Source: Astragalus membranaceus | Lineage: Eukaryota; Streptophyta; Magnoliopsida; Fabales; Fabaceae | Length of the DNA: 64,000 bases | Assembly: GCA_039519185.1 (NCBI GenBank) | Contig: CM076849.1 | Coordinates: 56,989,087-57,053,086 of the forward strand | Reading direction: 5' to 3' | In this document: positions 30,371 to 42,384 of the stretch, one piece after another | How the letters are laid out: the number at the start of each line of letters is the position of its first letter | Numbering within the stretch: the first letter of the stretch is position 1 | The notes under the pieces: generated by a model | What the model saw: the letters and a program-made list of their open reading frames with translations, nothing else | Database searches by the model: none | Told to the model about the DNA's origin: nothing | Position numbers and translations under genes: made by a program

Positions 30371-31726
30371 ATGGAGAAATCTACGGTGGTGATTGCATCT
30401 ACGACAAATGAGGTGATAAAAGTAAACAAACAATTATATATCCCTAATGATCTTTCCTTATCCATTCTCTCTAAACTGCCTTTAAAATCGTTGAAGCGAC
30501 TTGGGTGTGTTCAGAAATCATGGGCCATCTTACTTGAAAACCCTAATTTCATGAGCATGTATCGCAAAAATTTCTTATCTGACGATCATTCTTATTATGA
30601 TGGTACTTCCATCCTCTTACATCAAACTACTAGTGGTGGTTGCGGAAGTTGTAATGTTGAAGACAACTATGCATTGTATTCTTTTTCTGGTAAGAGGTTT
30701 GAGAATATTGTCAAATTAGATTGGCCAGATCCATTTCCAGAGGGTGACCATGGTTTTAATATTTGGGGTTCTGGTTGTAGTAATGGCATACTTTTGCTTG
30801 TATGTAGATCCCAAGAAAATATTGTATTGTGGAACTTAGCCACCAAGGAATTCAAGGTCATTCCTCAGAGCCCTCTAGATTTTGTACCTTACTGGGAAGC
30901 TGTGAGTGATGCCCATCGATTTGGTTATGATCCTATTAGAGATGACTATAAGGTCATTCGACACATAAGATTTTTTCCAACAACTAATCGTGACAGTGAT
31001 GGGATGCTATGGGAAGAGGTTGTTGATGGCAATAGGTTTGGTTATGAATTTATTAGAGCTGATTATAAGGTGATTCGGCGTGTACAATTTGCTTCAAGAA
31101 ATAATTGTTACCTTGATATGATTCCATGGGGATATGTGGTAGAGAAAGAATTTGTCTCTTATGACTCTCTATGGGAGATATATAGCCTTAGAAGTAACTC
31201 CTAGAAAAAGCTTGATATCGATATGCCTCTTTCTTATGATGACCAAGAAGTGTACATCGATGGAATGTGTCATTGGTGGGGTAAAAGTGAAGCACATAAT
31301 GAAACATGTTTGGTGTCATTTGACTTGGGGAATGAGGTGTTCTGTACAACACCCATACCCTCAAACATGGATGATAGTACTAATTTTATAATGGACTCGA
31401 AGCACTTGATGGTACTAAAGGGATCTATTGCTATGATCTTAAAACATACTGAGACAGACACTTTTCACATATTTATTTTGGGTGAAATTGGTTTCAAGGA
31501 ATCTTGGACTAATGTCTTTAATGTTGGGCTATTACTTTGGGTTGATCATCCTATTGGAGCAGCAAACAAAGGAGACATATTCTTCAGAAAAAGCGATGGT
31601 GGAATAGTGTGGTTTGATTTAGGTACTCAGAAGATTGAGGAGCTTAGTTTTATAGCAAGTGGAACTTGTATCAAGATAATATCTTTTAAAGAAAATCTTC
31701 TTCCATTGGGAGGAACAGGTAATTAA
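30371..31726 (+). pseudogene. F-box protein with F-box-associated domain, one in-frame stop
   Basis: Two ORFs (30371-31204 and 31223-31726) lie in the same frame, separated only by a TAG at 31202-31204; together they make a 451-codon coding stretch. Residues ~20-68 are an F-box (IPNDLSLSILSKLPLKSLKR, then CVQKSWAILLENPNF), the Skp1-binding part of SCF ubiquitin ligases. The rest is the F-box-associated (FBA/kelch-like) substrate region of the large legume family (SNGILLL, LWNLATKEFKVIPQSP, YIDGMCHWWG). The stop falls where relatives usually have Trp, so TGG to TAG is likely. A ~40-residue internal duplication (RFGYDPIRDDYKVIR and RFGYEFIRADYKVIR) is present. The CACTA end lies 137 bp upstream. 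Truncated at residue 277, it would keep the F-box but lose much of the substrate domain. Confidence 0.85.
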
Positions 31727-32269
31727 ATTTGTTGTTGTTTCCTTGTAGAGGTATATGAATATTGTTATAAGAAGTTTTTAACTTGTATGAAAAAGACTTC
31801 TCAATTGCACATATAATTATGATAATCAAGTATATGCTGAATCAATGAAACCAGTTGAGCATATAAGTCTTACTTTATCAGCTTTATTTTGATTTTTGAA
31901 GTATCACTCTCTTTCTATTTGCAAACATATTTAGTTTCTATTTCATTTATAATAATGATCTTTTTCCTTTAGTGAACAACCTCTAGTATCATGTAGTATA
32001 ATTTATTATGTTATGAAAAATGATAATTTAATGTGCAATGTCTCTCTCTTTAAACTCCATTATACTCTCTCTACTTGAGGATGTTAGCATAGTGGTGACT
32101 ACCAGTGTTGTAATTCCAAGGGACTATGACTAAATTCTTATTGTAATATATGTTAGCAACCGGATATGATATCTTTTTTGTTAGTCTCAAATCCTTTTGT
32201 TTAGCAAGTTTTTAAAATTACATTCAAAGACTGAAAATTATTAAGGAATAAGATAGTGTTTCTTTATGC
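31727..32269. other. Downstream region, no gene recognised
   Basis: AT-rich sequence after the F-box pseudogene. Nothing coding or repeated was recognised. Confidence 0.5.
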
Positions 32270-32661
32270 TAGGGGAGTACCAACGAGTCAATGACCAGGA
32301 GCACCAAGAGACTGAGAGGGCCTGAAGTTACCTTTGTGGAGGGTAAGTTCAATTCTTTGCTTGGACTAGGATTTGAAGAGATATTAGTTACACTATATAC
32401 ACTTAAGGACTTATTTATCATCTTGTTATTGTTCTAGATGTTTACATATGATCTGTAATGAATGCTTTTGTGGTGACACAATTTTGACTAGCATGTTTCT
32501 AAATTCTAATGATTTTGCTGTTGTTAAAATTGAAAGGAAGTGCTGAGGAGAATAAGGAATATTCACCGGAGTTCACAAATGGAGTTAAGAGCAAGATATT
32601 TTCTCCTGGCCATGGTGGTGCAAATTTCATGGACAACTCACTTTTGGGCATGGAATCTCAC
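32270..32661 (+). other. Possible two-exon 3' fragment of an unknown gene
   Basis: An open stretch ending about 32341 (STKRLRGPEVTFVEG) is followed by a good donor (GGGTAAGTTC), and a second open stretch begins after TTGAAAG near 32537 and runs to a TAA near 32659 (SPEFTNGVKSKIFSPGHGG). The two join in frame at a Gly codon. I do not recognise the product. A ~60-bp piece of the second exon recurs at 37166-37230, with changes mostly conservative in this frame. It may instead be repeat-derived. Confidence 0.3.
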
Positions 32662-32987
32662 TAATTTAGAACAATGCAATTCTGTTATGCGATTCTGGAT
32701 TTTTCTTAGTTTTTTCTATTTTGTAATAATACCTTTCCTAGTGTATGGTGTTGCTTACTTTATATGGTAGTATTGGATCCTCTTCCAAATTATCATTGAA
32801 TCATTTTATTTCTTGATCAAGTACTGTTTAATTTATTGCTTTTCTCAGCTTTTATGGCTATTGGCTTTTATAACTCAATCATATTTTTCACTTTCTTTAA
32901 GATAGTATCGAAGCATTTGCTTTTGCTGAGTACCTTGCTTAATTTTTTCCTTCTTTCCTTCCTTTGTTTCACTGGCATGGTGACTAA

Positions 32988-33876
32988 ATGTGCCTTCCTT
33001 CCTTTGAAAACTCTGAGTCAGATAGTAATTCTTTCATTTGTTCTTTGAATTCAAGCAATCTTGGCTTATGGATCATAGGTTCTAGTGTTAGTGTTCATAT
33101 ATGTTGCTTTCTCAAACACTATAAAAACTATGTGCCAATTAAACCTATATATCAATATAAAGTTGCCAAATGGAAACATAAAGCAAATGCTAGAATTAAA
33201 GTATTTGTTCAGATTTCTTCTAAATTGTATATTTCTGATGCATTATATGTGCCAAATTTTTCCTAAATTTAATTTATGTTCCTAAACTCATGATTGATCT
33301 AAATGTGAGTGTCCTTCTCAACATACCTAACGATTAGTCCTATTACAAAACTTACCATGGTGATATTGTTGCTAGTTGTTGCTTCTCTCAAGAATTGGAA
33401 TTTGCATCAACTTGATGTCAATAATGCTTTCCTACATAATAACCTCAATGAAGATGTATACATGGAAATTCCTAAGGGAGGGTTCTGTGATAGAGAAAAC
33501 CAAGTTTGCAAATTAAAGAAATACTTGTATGGCCTCAAACAAGCTGGTAGGAAATAGTATGAAAAATTGACAACACTATTACTACCCCAAGGATACAAAT
33601 ATTCCAATTTTGATCATTCCTTGTTTATCAAGAAAAGGATGAAGATTTCATAGTGCTCTTAATTTATGTTGATCATGTGATTCTAGCAGGAAATTCATTG
33701 AAAGAGCTTGATAAAATCAAGTGCATTCTTGATAGTGCTTTCAAGATAAAAGATCTTGGTTCTATAAAGTATTTTCTTGGATTATAAGTGTCTCAATCCA
33801 AACTTGCGATTAATATTCGTCAGTTTGCTTCTACTCCCTTAGATCCTAATGGGAAAATCTGGCAAGACTATGCAGA
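32988..33876 (+). pseudogene. Ty1/copia pol remnant, part 1
   Basis: 32988-33266 resembles the GAG-pre-integrase region (LWIIGSSVSVHICC, YISDALYVPNFS). 33360-33876 resembles copia reverse transcriptase (LHQLDVNNAFLHNNLNEDVY, CKLKKYLYGLKQAGR, then after a frameshift LLIYVDHVILAGNSLKELD, where YVDD has become YVDH). Most of the integrase between them is gone. A stop follows GRK near 33555, a frameshift lies near 33640 and another stop near 33786. The reading continues at 36668 after the Helitron. Confidence 0.8.
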
Positions 33877-34257
33877 TCTCTTTACATATTAGAATCTAAT
33901 CTAATATCTAATATCTATTTCTACAAACAAATCTCTAAGAAATTACTAATTTAGATCTCTTATTAACAAGACACATATCAATGTCATTACCCTCTCTTTC
34001 TTCATTTTTCTTCTTACACTATTTTTCTTCCTTTTTCCTCTCTTTCTTTTTACACCCACTTTCTTCCTTTTCACTTTTCTCTTACACTCTCTTTCTTCCT
34101 TTTTATTCTTACACTCTCTTTCTTCATTTTCACTTTTCTCTTACACTCTCTTTCTTCATTTTTTCTTTTTACTTTACTACTATTACCTCTCACAAAATTT
34201 TGACTTTTACTTCACTTCTTTTTCTTTATATCTCATATATCATCTTTTTACCTCATT

Positions 34258-34259
<2 letters not shown>

Positions 34260-34310
<51 letters not shown>
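34260..34310. repeat. (CT)n microsatellite
   Basis: About 24 CT units inside the Helitron. Confidence 0.95.
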
Positions 34311-34312
<2 letters not shown>

Positions 34313-34379
34313 ATTTTTCCTAGAATAATTTTCTATTTCTCTTATCACTTCATTTTGGGGATTAATATTTGTCATTGAC

Positions 34380-36485
34380 AATTAAAATTTTTGAAAACTA
34401 CAACACTGATATATAAAAAAAACATGATAAATATTTGTCATTGATAATTAAAATTTTTGAAGACTACTATAAATCTACTATCTAAAAATAAGAAAATTTA
34501 GTGACTATTTAAACTACTGATTAATATTTAAAACAAATATTTTTCTTATCGATAATCTACTATCTCTTTTTTACTATCTACTATAATCAACTAATCAACT
34601 AAAATAATCAATTGAAACTACAAGATAACTGCACTGATATATAAAAAAACATGGGATAACTGCACTGATATATAACAAAACACGAGATTAATATTTGCCA
34701 TTGATAATTAAAAGTTTTGAAGACTACTACTACAAACCTACTATCTAAAAAACAATAAGACTTAATGACTATTTAAATTCTATTAAACTCTATTTATACC
34801 CTCTATTAAAATCTATTAAACTATATTTAAACTCGAATATTTATTTATCTATTTATACAAACAAACCTCCTATGAAATTACCAATATTTATCTATTTATA
34901 TAAACAAACCTCCTATGAAATTACCAATATTTATATATTTATACAAACAAACCTCCTATGAAATTACTAATTTTGATCTCTTATTAACAAGACACATATC
35001 TAATTTAAGGAGGAAAATGTCAATACCCTTTTTTTTTTCTTCTTACACTCTCTTTCTTTCCTTTTTTTTCTCTTTCTTCTTACACTCTCTTTCCTCCTTT
35101 TCATTTTTATCTTACACTATCTTTCTTCCTTTTTTCTTTTTACTTTACTTTAAAGTTCCCATAAACAATTCTTCTCTTTCTCTTATCACTTCACTTTGGT
35201 TTTATTAACTAAATTTCAAAATTTATACAAACACTACTCTACTAAAATTAACTATAAAAATGTAAATGAGTCACACTAAAAAACGGAAAAAAACTATCAC
35301 CTTTTTGGAAAAAGTTATCACCTTAATATTTTTAATTTTTCTCTTCTAAATCTGCTTACACTCTTATTGATAATCTACTATCACCTCTTATTGATAATCT
35401 ACTATCTATCTTTTACTATCTACTATATTCTGCTAAATAATCAATTGAAACTACGAGATAACTACAATGATATATAAAAAAACATGGGATAACTGCACTG
35501 ATATATAAAAATAACATAGGATTAATATTTGTCTTTGATAATTAAAATTTTTGAAGACTGCTATAAACCTACTATCTAAAAAACAAGAAGATTTAATGAC
35601 TATTTAAACTACTGATTAATATTTAATACAAATATTTCTTATTGTTAATCTACTATCTCTCTTTTACTATCTACTAGAATCTACTAATCAACTAAAATAA
35701 TCAATTGAAACTACGAGATAACTGCACTGATATATAAAAAAACACGGGATAACTGCACTAATATATAAAAAACACGAGATTAATATTTTGTCATTGATAA
35801 TTAAATTTTTTGAAGACTGCTACTACAAACCTACTATCTAAAAAACAAGAAGACTTAATGACTATTTAAACTACTAATTAATATTTGAAACAAAGATTTC
35901 TTATTGATAATCTACTATCTACTATAATCTACTAATCAACAAAAATAATCAATTGAAACTACGAGATAACTGCACTGATATATAAAAAAAACACGAGATA
36001 ACAACAGTGATATATAAAAAAGCGCCGGATTAATATTTGTCATTGATAATTATAATTTTTGAAGACGACTATAAACCTACTATCTAAAAAAACAACAAGG
36101 CTTAATGACTAATTAAACTGATTAATATTTAAAACACACGTGACAAATATTTGTCACTAATACCTTAAAAAGGACAAATAATTGTCACTAATATATAAGA
36201 AAACACGGGTTAAATATTTCTTATTGATAATCTACTATCTATCTTTTACTATCTACTATAATCTACTAATCAACTCAAATAATCAATTGAAACTATGAGA
36301 TAATTGCACTGATAAATAAAAAAACACGGGATAACTGCACAGATATATAAAAAAATACAGGGATAACTGCAATGATATATATAAAAACACGGAATAGCTG
36401 AACTGATATATAAAAAACACGTGATAACAACACTGATATATAAAAAAACACTGCACTGATATATAAAAAACACGGGATAAATGCA
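34380..36485. repeat. ~250-bp degenerate repeats in the Helitron
   Basis: At least five copies of a block containing AATATTTGTCATTGATAATT, ACTATCTAAAAAACAAGAAG, AATCAATTGAAACTACGAGA and GATAACTGCACTGATATATA. The last word is itself repeated several times in a row at 36290-36485. Minus-strand ORFs here (67 codons, Tyr/Phe/Cys-rich) come from the short repeat. Confidence 0.8.
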
Positions 36486-36667
36486 CAGATTGTTTTTAAA
36501 TGATACTTTTACATTTTTAGATTTTAATATTTATCTAGTTTTTAGTTGAAACTTCTTTTTTATCTACTTTAAATTTGCTTTATTTTCACAGGGTAATGTT
36601 CAGATTATATAAATACTGTCTAAGTTCATTCATAAAAAGAACACGACACGCACGGGTATCCTACTAG

Positions 36668-37090
36668 TTTGTATAGAAAACTAATAGGGAAGCTGCTATA
36701 TTTGACAGATACGAGGCCTGATATCACATTTGATGTTCAACAATTGAGCCAACATGCAATTAAATTCCCCTACTATCACTCACTTCAATGCAGCCTAAAG
36801 AGTTGTTGTTAGATACTTAAACATGAGTCCTGGCTGAGGTTTATTATTTCCAATATATTTGGTCTCATAGTTTATTAGGTTTTCTGGTGCTGACTAGGCC
36901 AATTGGGTTGATAATAGGAAATCAATTACATGATATTGTTTATTTTTGGGCTTATCTCATGTGTCATCGAGAACAAAGAAAAAAATATCAAGGCCCTCAT
37001 TTGAAGCATAATGTTGTGCTTTGTCCACTGCCACTTGTGAGCATCAATAGCGTTTATTCTTACTTGAGGAAGTGAGAGTAAAATGTGATA
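36668..37090 (+). pseudogene. Ty1/copia pol remnant, part 2 (RT end and RNase H)
   Basis: Continues the copia frame after the Helitron: YRKLIGKLLYL, TRPDITFDVQQLSQ, then RNase H traces (SGAD*ANWVDN, then CALSTATCEHQ) ending near VKCDRLQHYF. Several stops and frameshifts are present. No copia LTR was recognised on either side. Confidence 0.75.
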
Positions 37091-37165
37091 GGCTTCAGCA
37101 TTATTTCAAAGCTTGGAAATGATAAATATTTCTCATGGAATTAAGAGCAAAGGGGTGTTAAAAGC

Positions 37166-37230
37166 GAAAGAAATGCTGCGGAGAGTAAGGAATATTCATT
37201 GGAGGTTACAAATGGAATTAAGAGCAAGAT
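37166..37230. repeat. Second copy of a ~60-bp segment at 32541-32599
   Basis: Similar to the exon-like stretch at 32541-32599 (shared GTAAGGAATATTC, ATGGAATTAAGAGCAAGAT), cut at 37230 by the Athila-like LTR. The two copies flank the copia remnant. Confidence 0.6.
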
Positions 37231-38965
37231 TGATAGCCTCGCAAGTGCACGAGTCGTATCGCGTAATAAAAGAGTTATTGATCCACAGGGAGAGCCTAGG
37301 TGAATACCAATTTAATTTTTCAAAGTTGATTAACTGAAAAGAAAGTGTTTTTAGAAAGAAGGAATGTTTTAGTAAAGTCTACTCACTCATGATCATTGTA
37401 GACAAAAGAGGAGAGAAGAAAATAAATAACTTGGAAAATAAAGGGGAAAGAAAATAAATGACTTGGAAAATAAAGGACTTAGAAAATAAATTGCAAGAAT
37501 TTAAATAGCAAGAAAATAAATGACTTGGAAAATAAAGGGCAAGAAAGTAAATGACTTGGGAAATAAAGGGGCAAGAAAGTAAATGACTTGGAAAATAAAG
37601 GGGCAAGAAAGTAAATGACTTGGAAAATAAAGGACTTAGAAAATAAATTGCAAGAATTTAAATAGCAAGAAAATAAATGACTTGGAAAATAAAGGGCAAG
37701 AAAGTAAATGACTTGGAAAATAAAGGGGCAAGAAAATAAATGACTTGGAAAATAAAGGGGAAAGAAAATAAATGACTTGGAAAATAAATGGCTTAGAAAA
37801 TAAATTGCAAGAATTTAAATAGCAAGAAAATAAATGACTTGGAAAATAAAAGGGGCAAGAAAGTAAATAGCAAGGAAAAGTAAAGAGCGAGAAAGTAAAG
37901 AGCGAAAAGTAAAGAGCGAGAAAGTAAAGAGCGAGAAATTAAAGGGGCAATAAAGTAAAGGAGCAAGAATTAAAAGGGCAAGAAAGTAAATAAGCAAGAA
38001 TCATAAAAACATGAAGAGTAAATTGAAGTCATGAATCTTTAGAGAGCCTTTGTCATTGATTTTCTAACAAAATTCAAGCTTGGTTACAAGTGAGGATCAA
38101 GCCTCTATTTATAGGAAAATATGAGGGGCAAAATGGTCCAAAAGTGGAAAAAGTGGCAAATCAAGTTGGCCAAGGTAGTCATCAAAAAGCCATCCTCAAG
38201 TGGACAAAGCACATGAGCAAGTGGTCAAAGCACATGAGTGGAGGGGTAAAATAGTCAAAAAGAAGTGAAAAAATCAAGTTGGCAAAGGTAGCCACCAACA
38301 AGTGGCCGTAGCCAATTTTTGACTGCATTTTGGCGCCCTTGGTGCCCATGGTGCCCTGTCCTGCGCCAGTTCTGCGCTGTGCTGTCGAATCTGGGAGACA
38401 GATGCTGTCGAATTCTGGGAGACAGATGCAGTCGAATTCTGGGAGACAGATGCTGTCGAATTCTGTCCTGCTGAGACAGAAGCAGTCGAAATCTAGAAGA
38501 CAGATGCAGTCGAATTCTGACAGATGCAGTCGAATTCTGGGAGACAGATGCTGTCGAAATTCTGGGAGACAGATGCATTCGAATTCTGGGAGACAGATGC
38601 AGTCGAATTCTGGGAGACAGATGCTATCGAATTCTGACCTGCTGAGACAGAAGCAGTCGAAATCTGGAAGACAAATGCAGTCGAATTCTGACAGATGCAG
38701 TCGAATTCTGGGAGACAGATGCAGTCGAATTCTGGGAGACAGATGCTGTCGAATTCTGACCTGCTGAGACAGAAGCAGTCGAAATCTGGAAGACAGATGC
38801 AGTCGAATTCTAACCTGCTGAGACAGAAGCAGTCGAAATTGCTTCAAAATAAAACCTGAAGATAAAAAGTAAACATTTGTGGTAAAATAGATCAAAAATA
38901 TAATTAAAATACTAAAAAGACTTAATAAAATAACTATTAAAAAGACTCTAAAAATAGACTTATCA
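37231..38965 (-). repeat. Athila-X 3' LTR (1735 bp)
   Basis: Plus strand TGATAGCCTCGCAAGTGCAC ... AAATAGACTTATCA. Contains a ~30-bp tandem family (AAATGACTTGGAAAATAAAG, GGGCAAGAAAGT) at 37420-38000, a TATA box on the minus strand (38105-38113), and an array of GTCGAATTCTG / GAGACAGATGC units at 38390-38840. ORFs crossing it on both strands are repeat by-products. Confidence 0.92.
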
Positions 38966-39357
38966 AACTCCCCTATGCTTGAACCTTTGCTTGTCCTCAA
39001 GGAAAAACAGTGTAAATCTTTAGGCCAATTCTGAAGGAAAATTATTTTCATATCGAAACCTTAAGTGAACTGTGGGGCAATTCTAACACTTTGGTTTGAG
39101 AGCTACTATTTTGGGATTCTTGTGGAATTGAGAGACAACTTTAAAGTATCAGTACTCTAGAGAGGATATTAATGTCATCATAGAACCGGTTCCCCAACAT
39201 TCTTAAGCTTGGGTCCTCCATTTACTAAGACCGGGTCTCAAAGGAGGGTCTTTATACGTTGGGTATTCAAGCATTTTTCTTTTCTTTTTGATTTTATATG
39301 CTAACCATTTATTTTGACATTTAAAATGTACTAACTTTTGCATTTTTGAATTGGTTT

Positions 39358-39418
<61 letters not shown>

Positions 39419-40055
39419 TTGCACCAATTTGTGCACCAATTTTTGCATGCAATTTTTTTTTTTTTGCTTGATACCCCAACTCAGACGTTTTTCTCCAGTA
39501 ACCGCGCATCTAGTAAATGTCACCAAGAGAACCAGGTTACTAGTTTCTTTTCAGTCCCTCTAATTGTATTAATAGCTGAAAACAATCTCAATAGTGTGTG
39601 TGTGTGTGTGTGTGAAAAAAAAAGCCCTAGAAGTAGAAATCGAACGATGATACAATTTTGTTGTTCCCAACCAGTCCACCTAGATGATCGCTAATGAAAA
39701 ATTGAAAAATTATTTTTGTACAGAAAAGGCTTATCTAAAACATGCTTAGGGTTCACAAAGTTTCGTGATGGAAGGAGCAGATACAACTCAAAGTACAAAA
39801 AGATAAAAACTCGGCAAAGCAATAAAGACATTCCTAATAAAAGTATTAAAATACCCCCCCCATGCTTGGACTAGGCATTGTCCTCAATGATTTTTCAAAT
39901 AAAACAAAAGGGGTTAGGAGAACTCACCTGGCTGTCTGGTTCAGGATACTCGGCCCTGGGGTATTTTATTTTTCAACAAATCGAAAAATACATTAAGCCG
40001 TGGGTTGCCTCCCACGCAGCGCTCTTTTAACGTCACTAGCTTGACGATCAAAATT
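38966..40055 (-). other. Athila-X polypurine tract and 3' UTR
   Basis: The minus strand ends in ATAGGGGAGTT next to the LTR, preceded by TTGAGGACAAGCAAAGGTTC, the tail typical of this lineage. A second such block (GGGGGGGGTATTT, with ATTGAGGACAATGCC upstream) sits ~890 bp inside, near 39854-39890. An (AT)n tract lies at 39361-39418 and (GT)n at 39596-39614. No env-like ORF is present. Confidence 0.75.
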
Positions 40056-41243
40056 TCAATTGGGATCTTGCAGAACTAAACTAGTTTCTTTCTCAATTGG
40101 GTCACCAATTAAATAATTTTTCAACCTTTGACCATTGACTTTAAACGATCCGGTTTTCTCGCTCCAGATCTCTACAGATCCGAAGGGGTAAACCTTACGG
40201 ATTCCAAAAGGACCGGAGCATCTTGTTGACTTTAATTTTCCCGGAAAAATTTTTAGCCTGGAATTAAACAATAACACCAGGTCACCCTCCTTGAATTCTC
40301 TACGAATGATACGCTTATCATGCCAATTTTTTGTTCTTTCTTTGTAAAGTTTGGCATTCTCATAACCATCCATTCGCAGTTCTTCCAATTCGTTTAGTTG
40401 GAGTTTTCTTTTTTCTCCGGCTAATTCCATGTTCAGGTTAAGGCGTTTAATTGCCCAGTAAGCTTTGTGCTCTAGCTCTACCGGAAGGTGGCAAGACTTC
40501 CCATAAATTAATTTGAAAGGAGCCATTCCTATGGGAGTCTTGTACGCAGTCCGATAAGCCCAGAGAGCATCATCGAGCTTTACCGACCAGTCCTTTCTTG
40601 AGGTCGAAACAGTTTTTTCTAAAATACTTTTAATTTCTCTGTTCGATACCTCAACCTGACCGCTTGTTTGAGGGTGATAAGGCGTTGCAATTTTGTGCCT
40701 TACTCCAAACTTTCGAAGTAACATTTCACAATGTTTTGAGATGAAATGGGATCCTCCGTCGCTTATGACAACACGAGGGACCCCGAATCTTGGAAAAATT
40801 ATTTTTTTGAAAAGTTTTATGACTACCTTTGCATCGTTTGTAGGAGAAGCAATGGCTTCGATCCATTTTGACACATAGTCAACGGCTACCAGAATATATT
40901 GGATTGCAAAAGAAGAAGGAAACGGTCCCATGAAATCGACACCCCAGACATCGAAAATTTCAACCTCTAAGATATTATTTAAGGGCATTTCATTTCTTTT
41001 TGAAATATTTCCGGTGCGTTGACACTGGTCGCATTTAGAAATGAATTGATGCGTGTCTTTAAAAAGGGACGACCAATAAAAACCAGATTGTAGAATTTTC
41101 GTAGCAGTTTTTGAAGAACTGGCATGGCCGCCATAGGAAGAAGAATGACAATGGTATAGAATGTTACTTACCTCTTCTTCCGGAATGCATCTTCTGAACA
41201 CCCCATCTGCTCCCCTTTTAAAGAGCAGTGGCTCGTCCCATTA
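40056..41243 (-). pseudogene. Athila-X integrase
   Basis: Open from 41201 to 40056 (381 codons), continuing the upstream frame after a TAA at 41241-41243. Zinc region (HCHSSSYGGHA, then CDQCQRTG), DDE core (WGVDFMGPFP, ISDGGSHF, QTSGQVEVSNREIK) and C-terminal domain (LFPGK-like FPGKLKSTRCSGPFGI) are present. It would insert element DNA, but it could only be made through the stop. Confidence 0.88.
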
Positions 41244-42384
41244 ATACTGTTTAAGATCATGGAAGAATTTCTTCTTCTGCTGATAATTTAAATCTGGGGG
41301 GAGTACTCCTGCTGCAAGGTAGTTTACAAAATCTGCATACCATGGTGCTTCAGTTTTGCCCAATGAGAAGAGTTGATCATCCAAAAATGTATCATTAAGT
41401 GGCAACTCTTCTTCTTTTGTTCCTTGTAGACGGGACAAATGATCAGCCACAACATTTTCAACGCCTTTTTTATCCCTTATTTCAAGATCAAATTCTTGTA
41501 GGAGTAAAACCCATCGGATCAATCTCGGCTTGGCATCTTTTTTGTTTAACAAATATTTTATGGCCGAGTGATCAGTAAAAATGATGATTTTTTGAACCTA
41601 CCAAATATGATCGAAAGTTATCAACGGCAAAAACTACCGCCAATAATTCTTTTTCAGTTGTGGCGTAATTCATTTGTGCCTCGTCTAAGGTCCTGCTTGC
41701 ATAGTATATGGCATGCAATTTTTTCTCTTTTCTTTGTCCCAGGACTGCCCCAACTGCATAGTCGCTTGCATCGCACATTATCTCGAACGGAAGATTCCAG
41801 TCTGGTGGCTGTATGATCGGGGCAGTAACTAAAGCCTTTTTCAACCTGTTAAAAGCTTCAAGACAAAGATCATTAAAAATAAATGCTGCATCCTTAAGGA
41901 GCAGACTTGTCATAGGTTTTGAAATTTTTGAGAAGTCTTTTATGAACCGGCGGTAGAAACCCGCATGGCCTAAAAAGCTTCTCACCTCTTTTACTGTGGT
42001 GGGAGGTAGCATTTTTTCAATCACCTCAATTTTTGCACGATCTACCTCAATACCTCTATGAGAAATTAAGTGGCCTAGGACAATTCCTTCATTAACCATG
42101 AAATGACACTTTTCCCAGTTTAGAACCAAGTTTACCTTCTCACATCTCTCTAAGACTTTTTCCAGATTGGCTAAACAGTTTTCAAAATTTGAGCCATGGA
42201 CGGAAAAATCATCCATAAACACTTCCATTATGTGTTCAACAAAGTCTGAGAATATGGACATCATACACCTTTGAAAGGTAGCAGGAGCATTACATATACC
42301 AAAGGGCATCCTTCTATAGGCATAAGTGCCAAAGGGACATGTGAAAGTTGTTTTTTCTTGGTCGCTAGGGTGGATGGGAATTTA
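41244..42384 (-). pseudogene. Athila-X reverse transcriptase end and RNase H
   Basis: 42309-41572 carries the RT palm end (MPFGICNAPATFQRCM, FMDDFSVHG, where YVDD is FMDD) and the start of RNase H (FEIMCDASDYAVGAVLGQ). A frameshift between about 41590 and 41555 moves the RNase H end (KPRLIRWVLLLQEFDLEIRD) to another frame (41552-41241). The frame enters through a TAA at 42382-42384, where relatives read Gln (YSGFF-Q-IPIHP), so CAA to TAA is likely. Confidence 0.87.

Larger units (their letters stand above)
33877..36667 (+). mobile_element. Probable non-autonomous Helitron inserted in copia RT
   Basis: Starts with TC (TCTCTTTACATATTAG) after an A and ends with CTAG before a T (GGGTATCCTACTAG|T), matching the Helitron rule of TC...CTRR inserted between A and T without target duplication. 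Removing exactly 33877-36667 restores an unbroken copia reading frame across the site (GAT codon at the join, then YRKLIGKLLYL). No Rep/helicase ORF is present. The inside is AT-rich: CT-rich blocks with TTACACTCTCTTTCTTC words at both 33980-34260 and 35030-35140, a (CT)n tract, and ~250-bp repeats. The GC-rich CACGACACGCACGGG near the end is typical, but a clear 3' hairpin was not seen. Confidence 0.75.

Noticed and set aside
38182..39051. 289-codon minus-strand ORF and a 145-codon plus-strand ORF in the Athila-X LTR
   Set aside because: They follow the GTCGAATTC-type repeat in an LTR, appear in altered form in the other LTR, and show no domain.
39361..39418. Long (AT)n as an origin or scaffold-attachment site
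   Set aside because: A simple microsatellite in a retroelement UTR; nothing further supports such a role.
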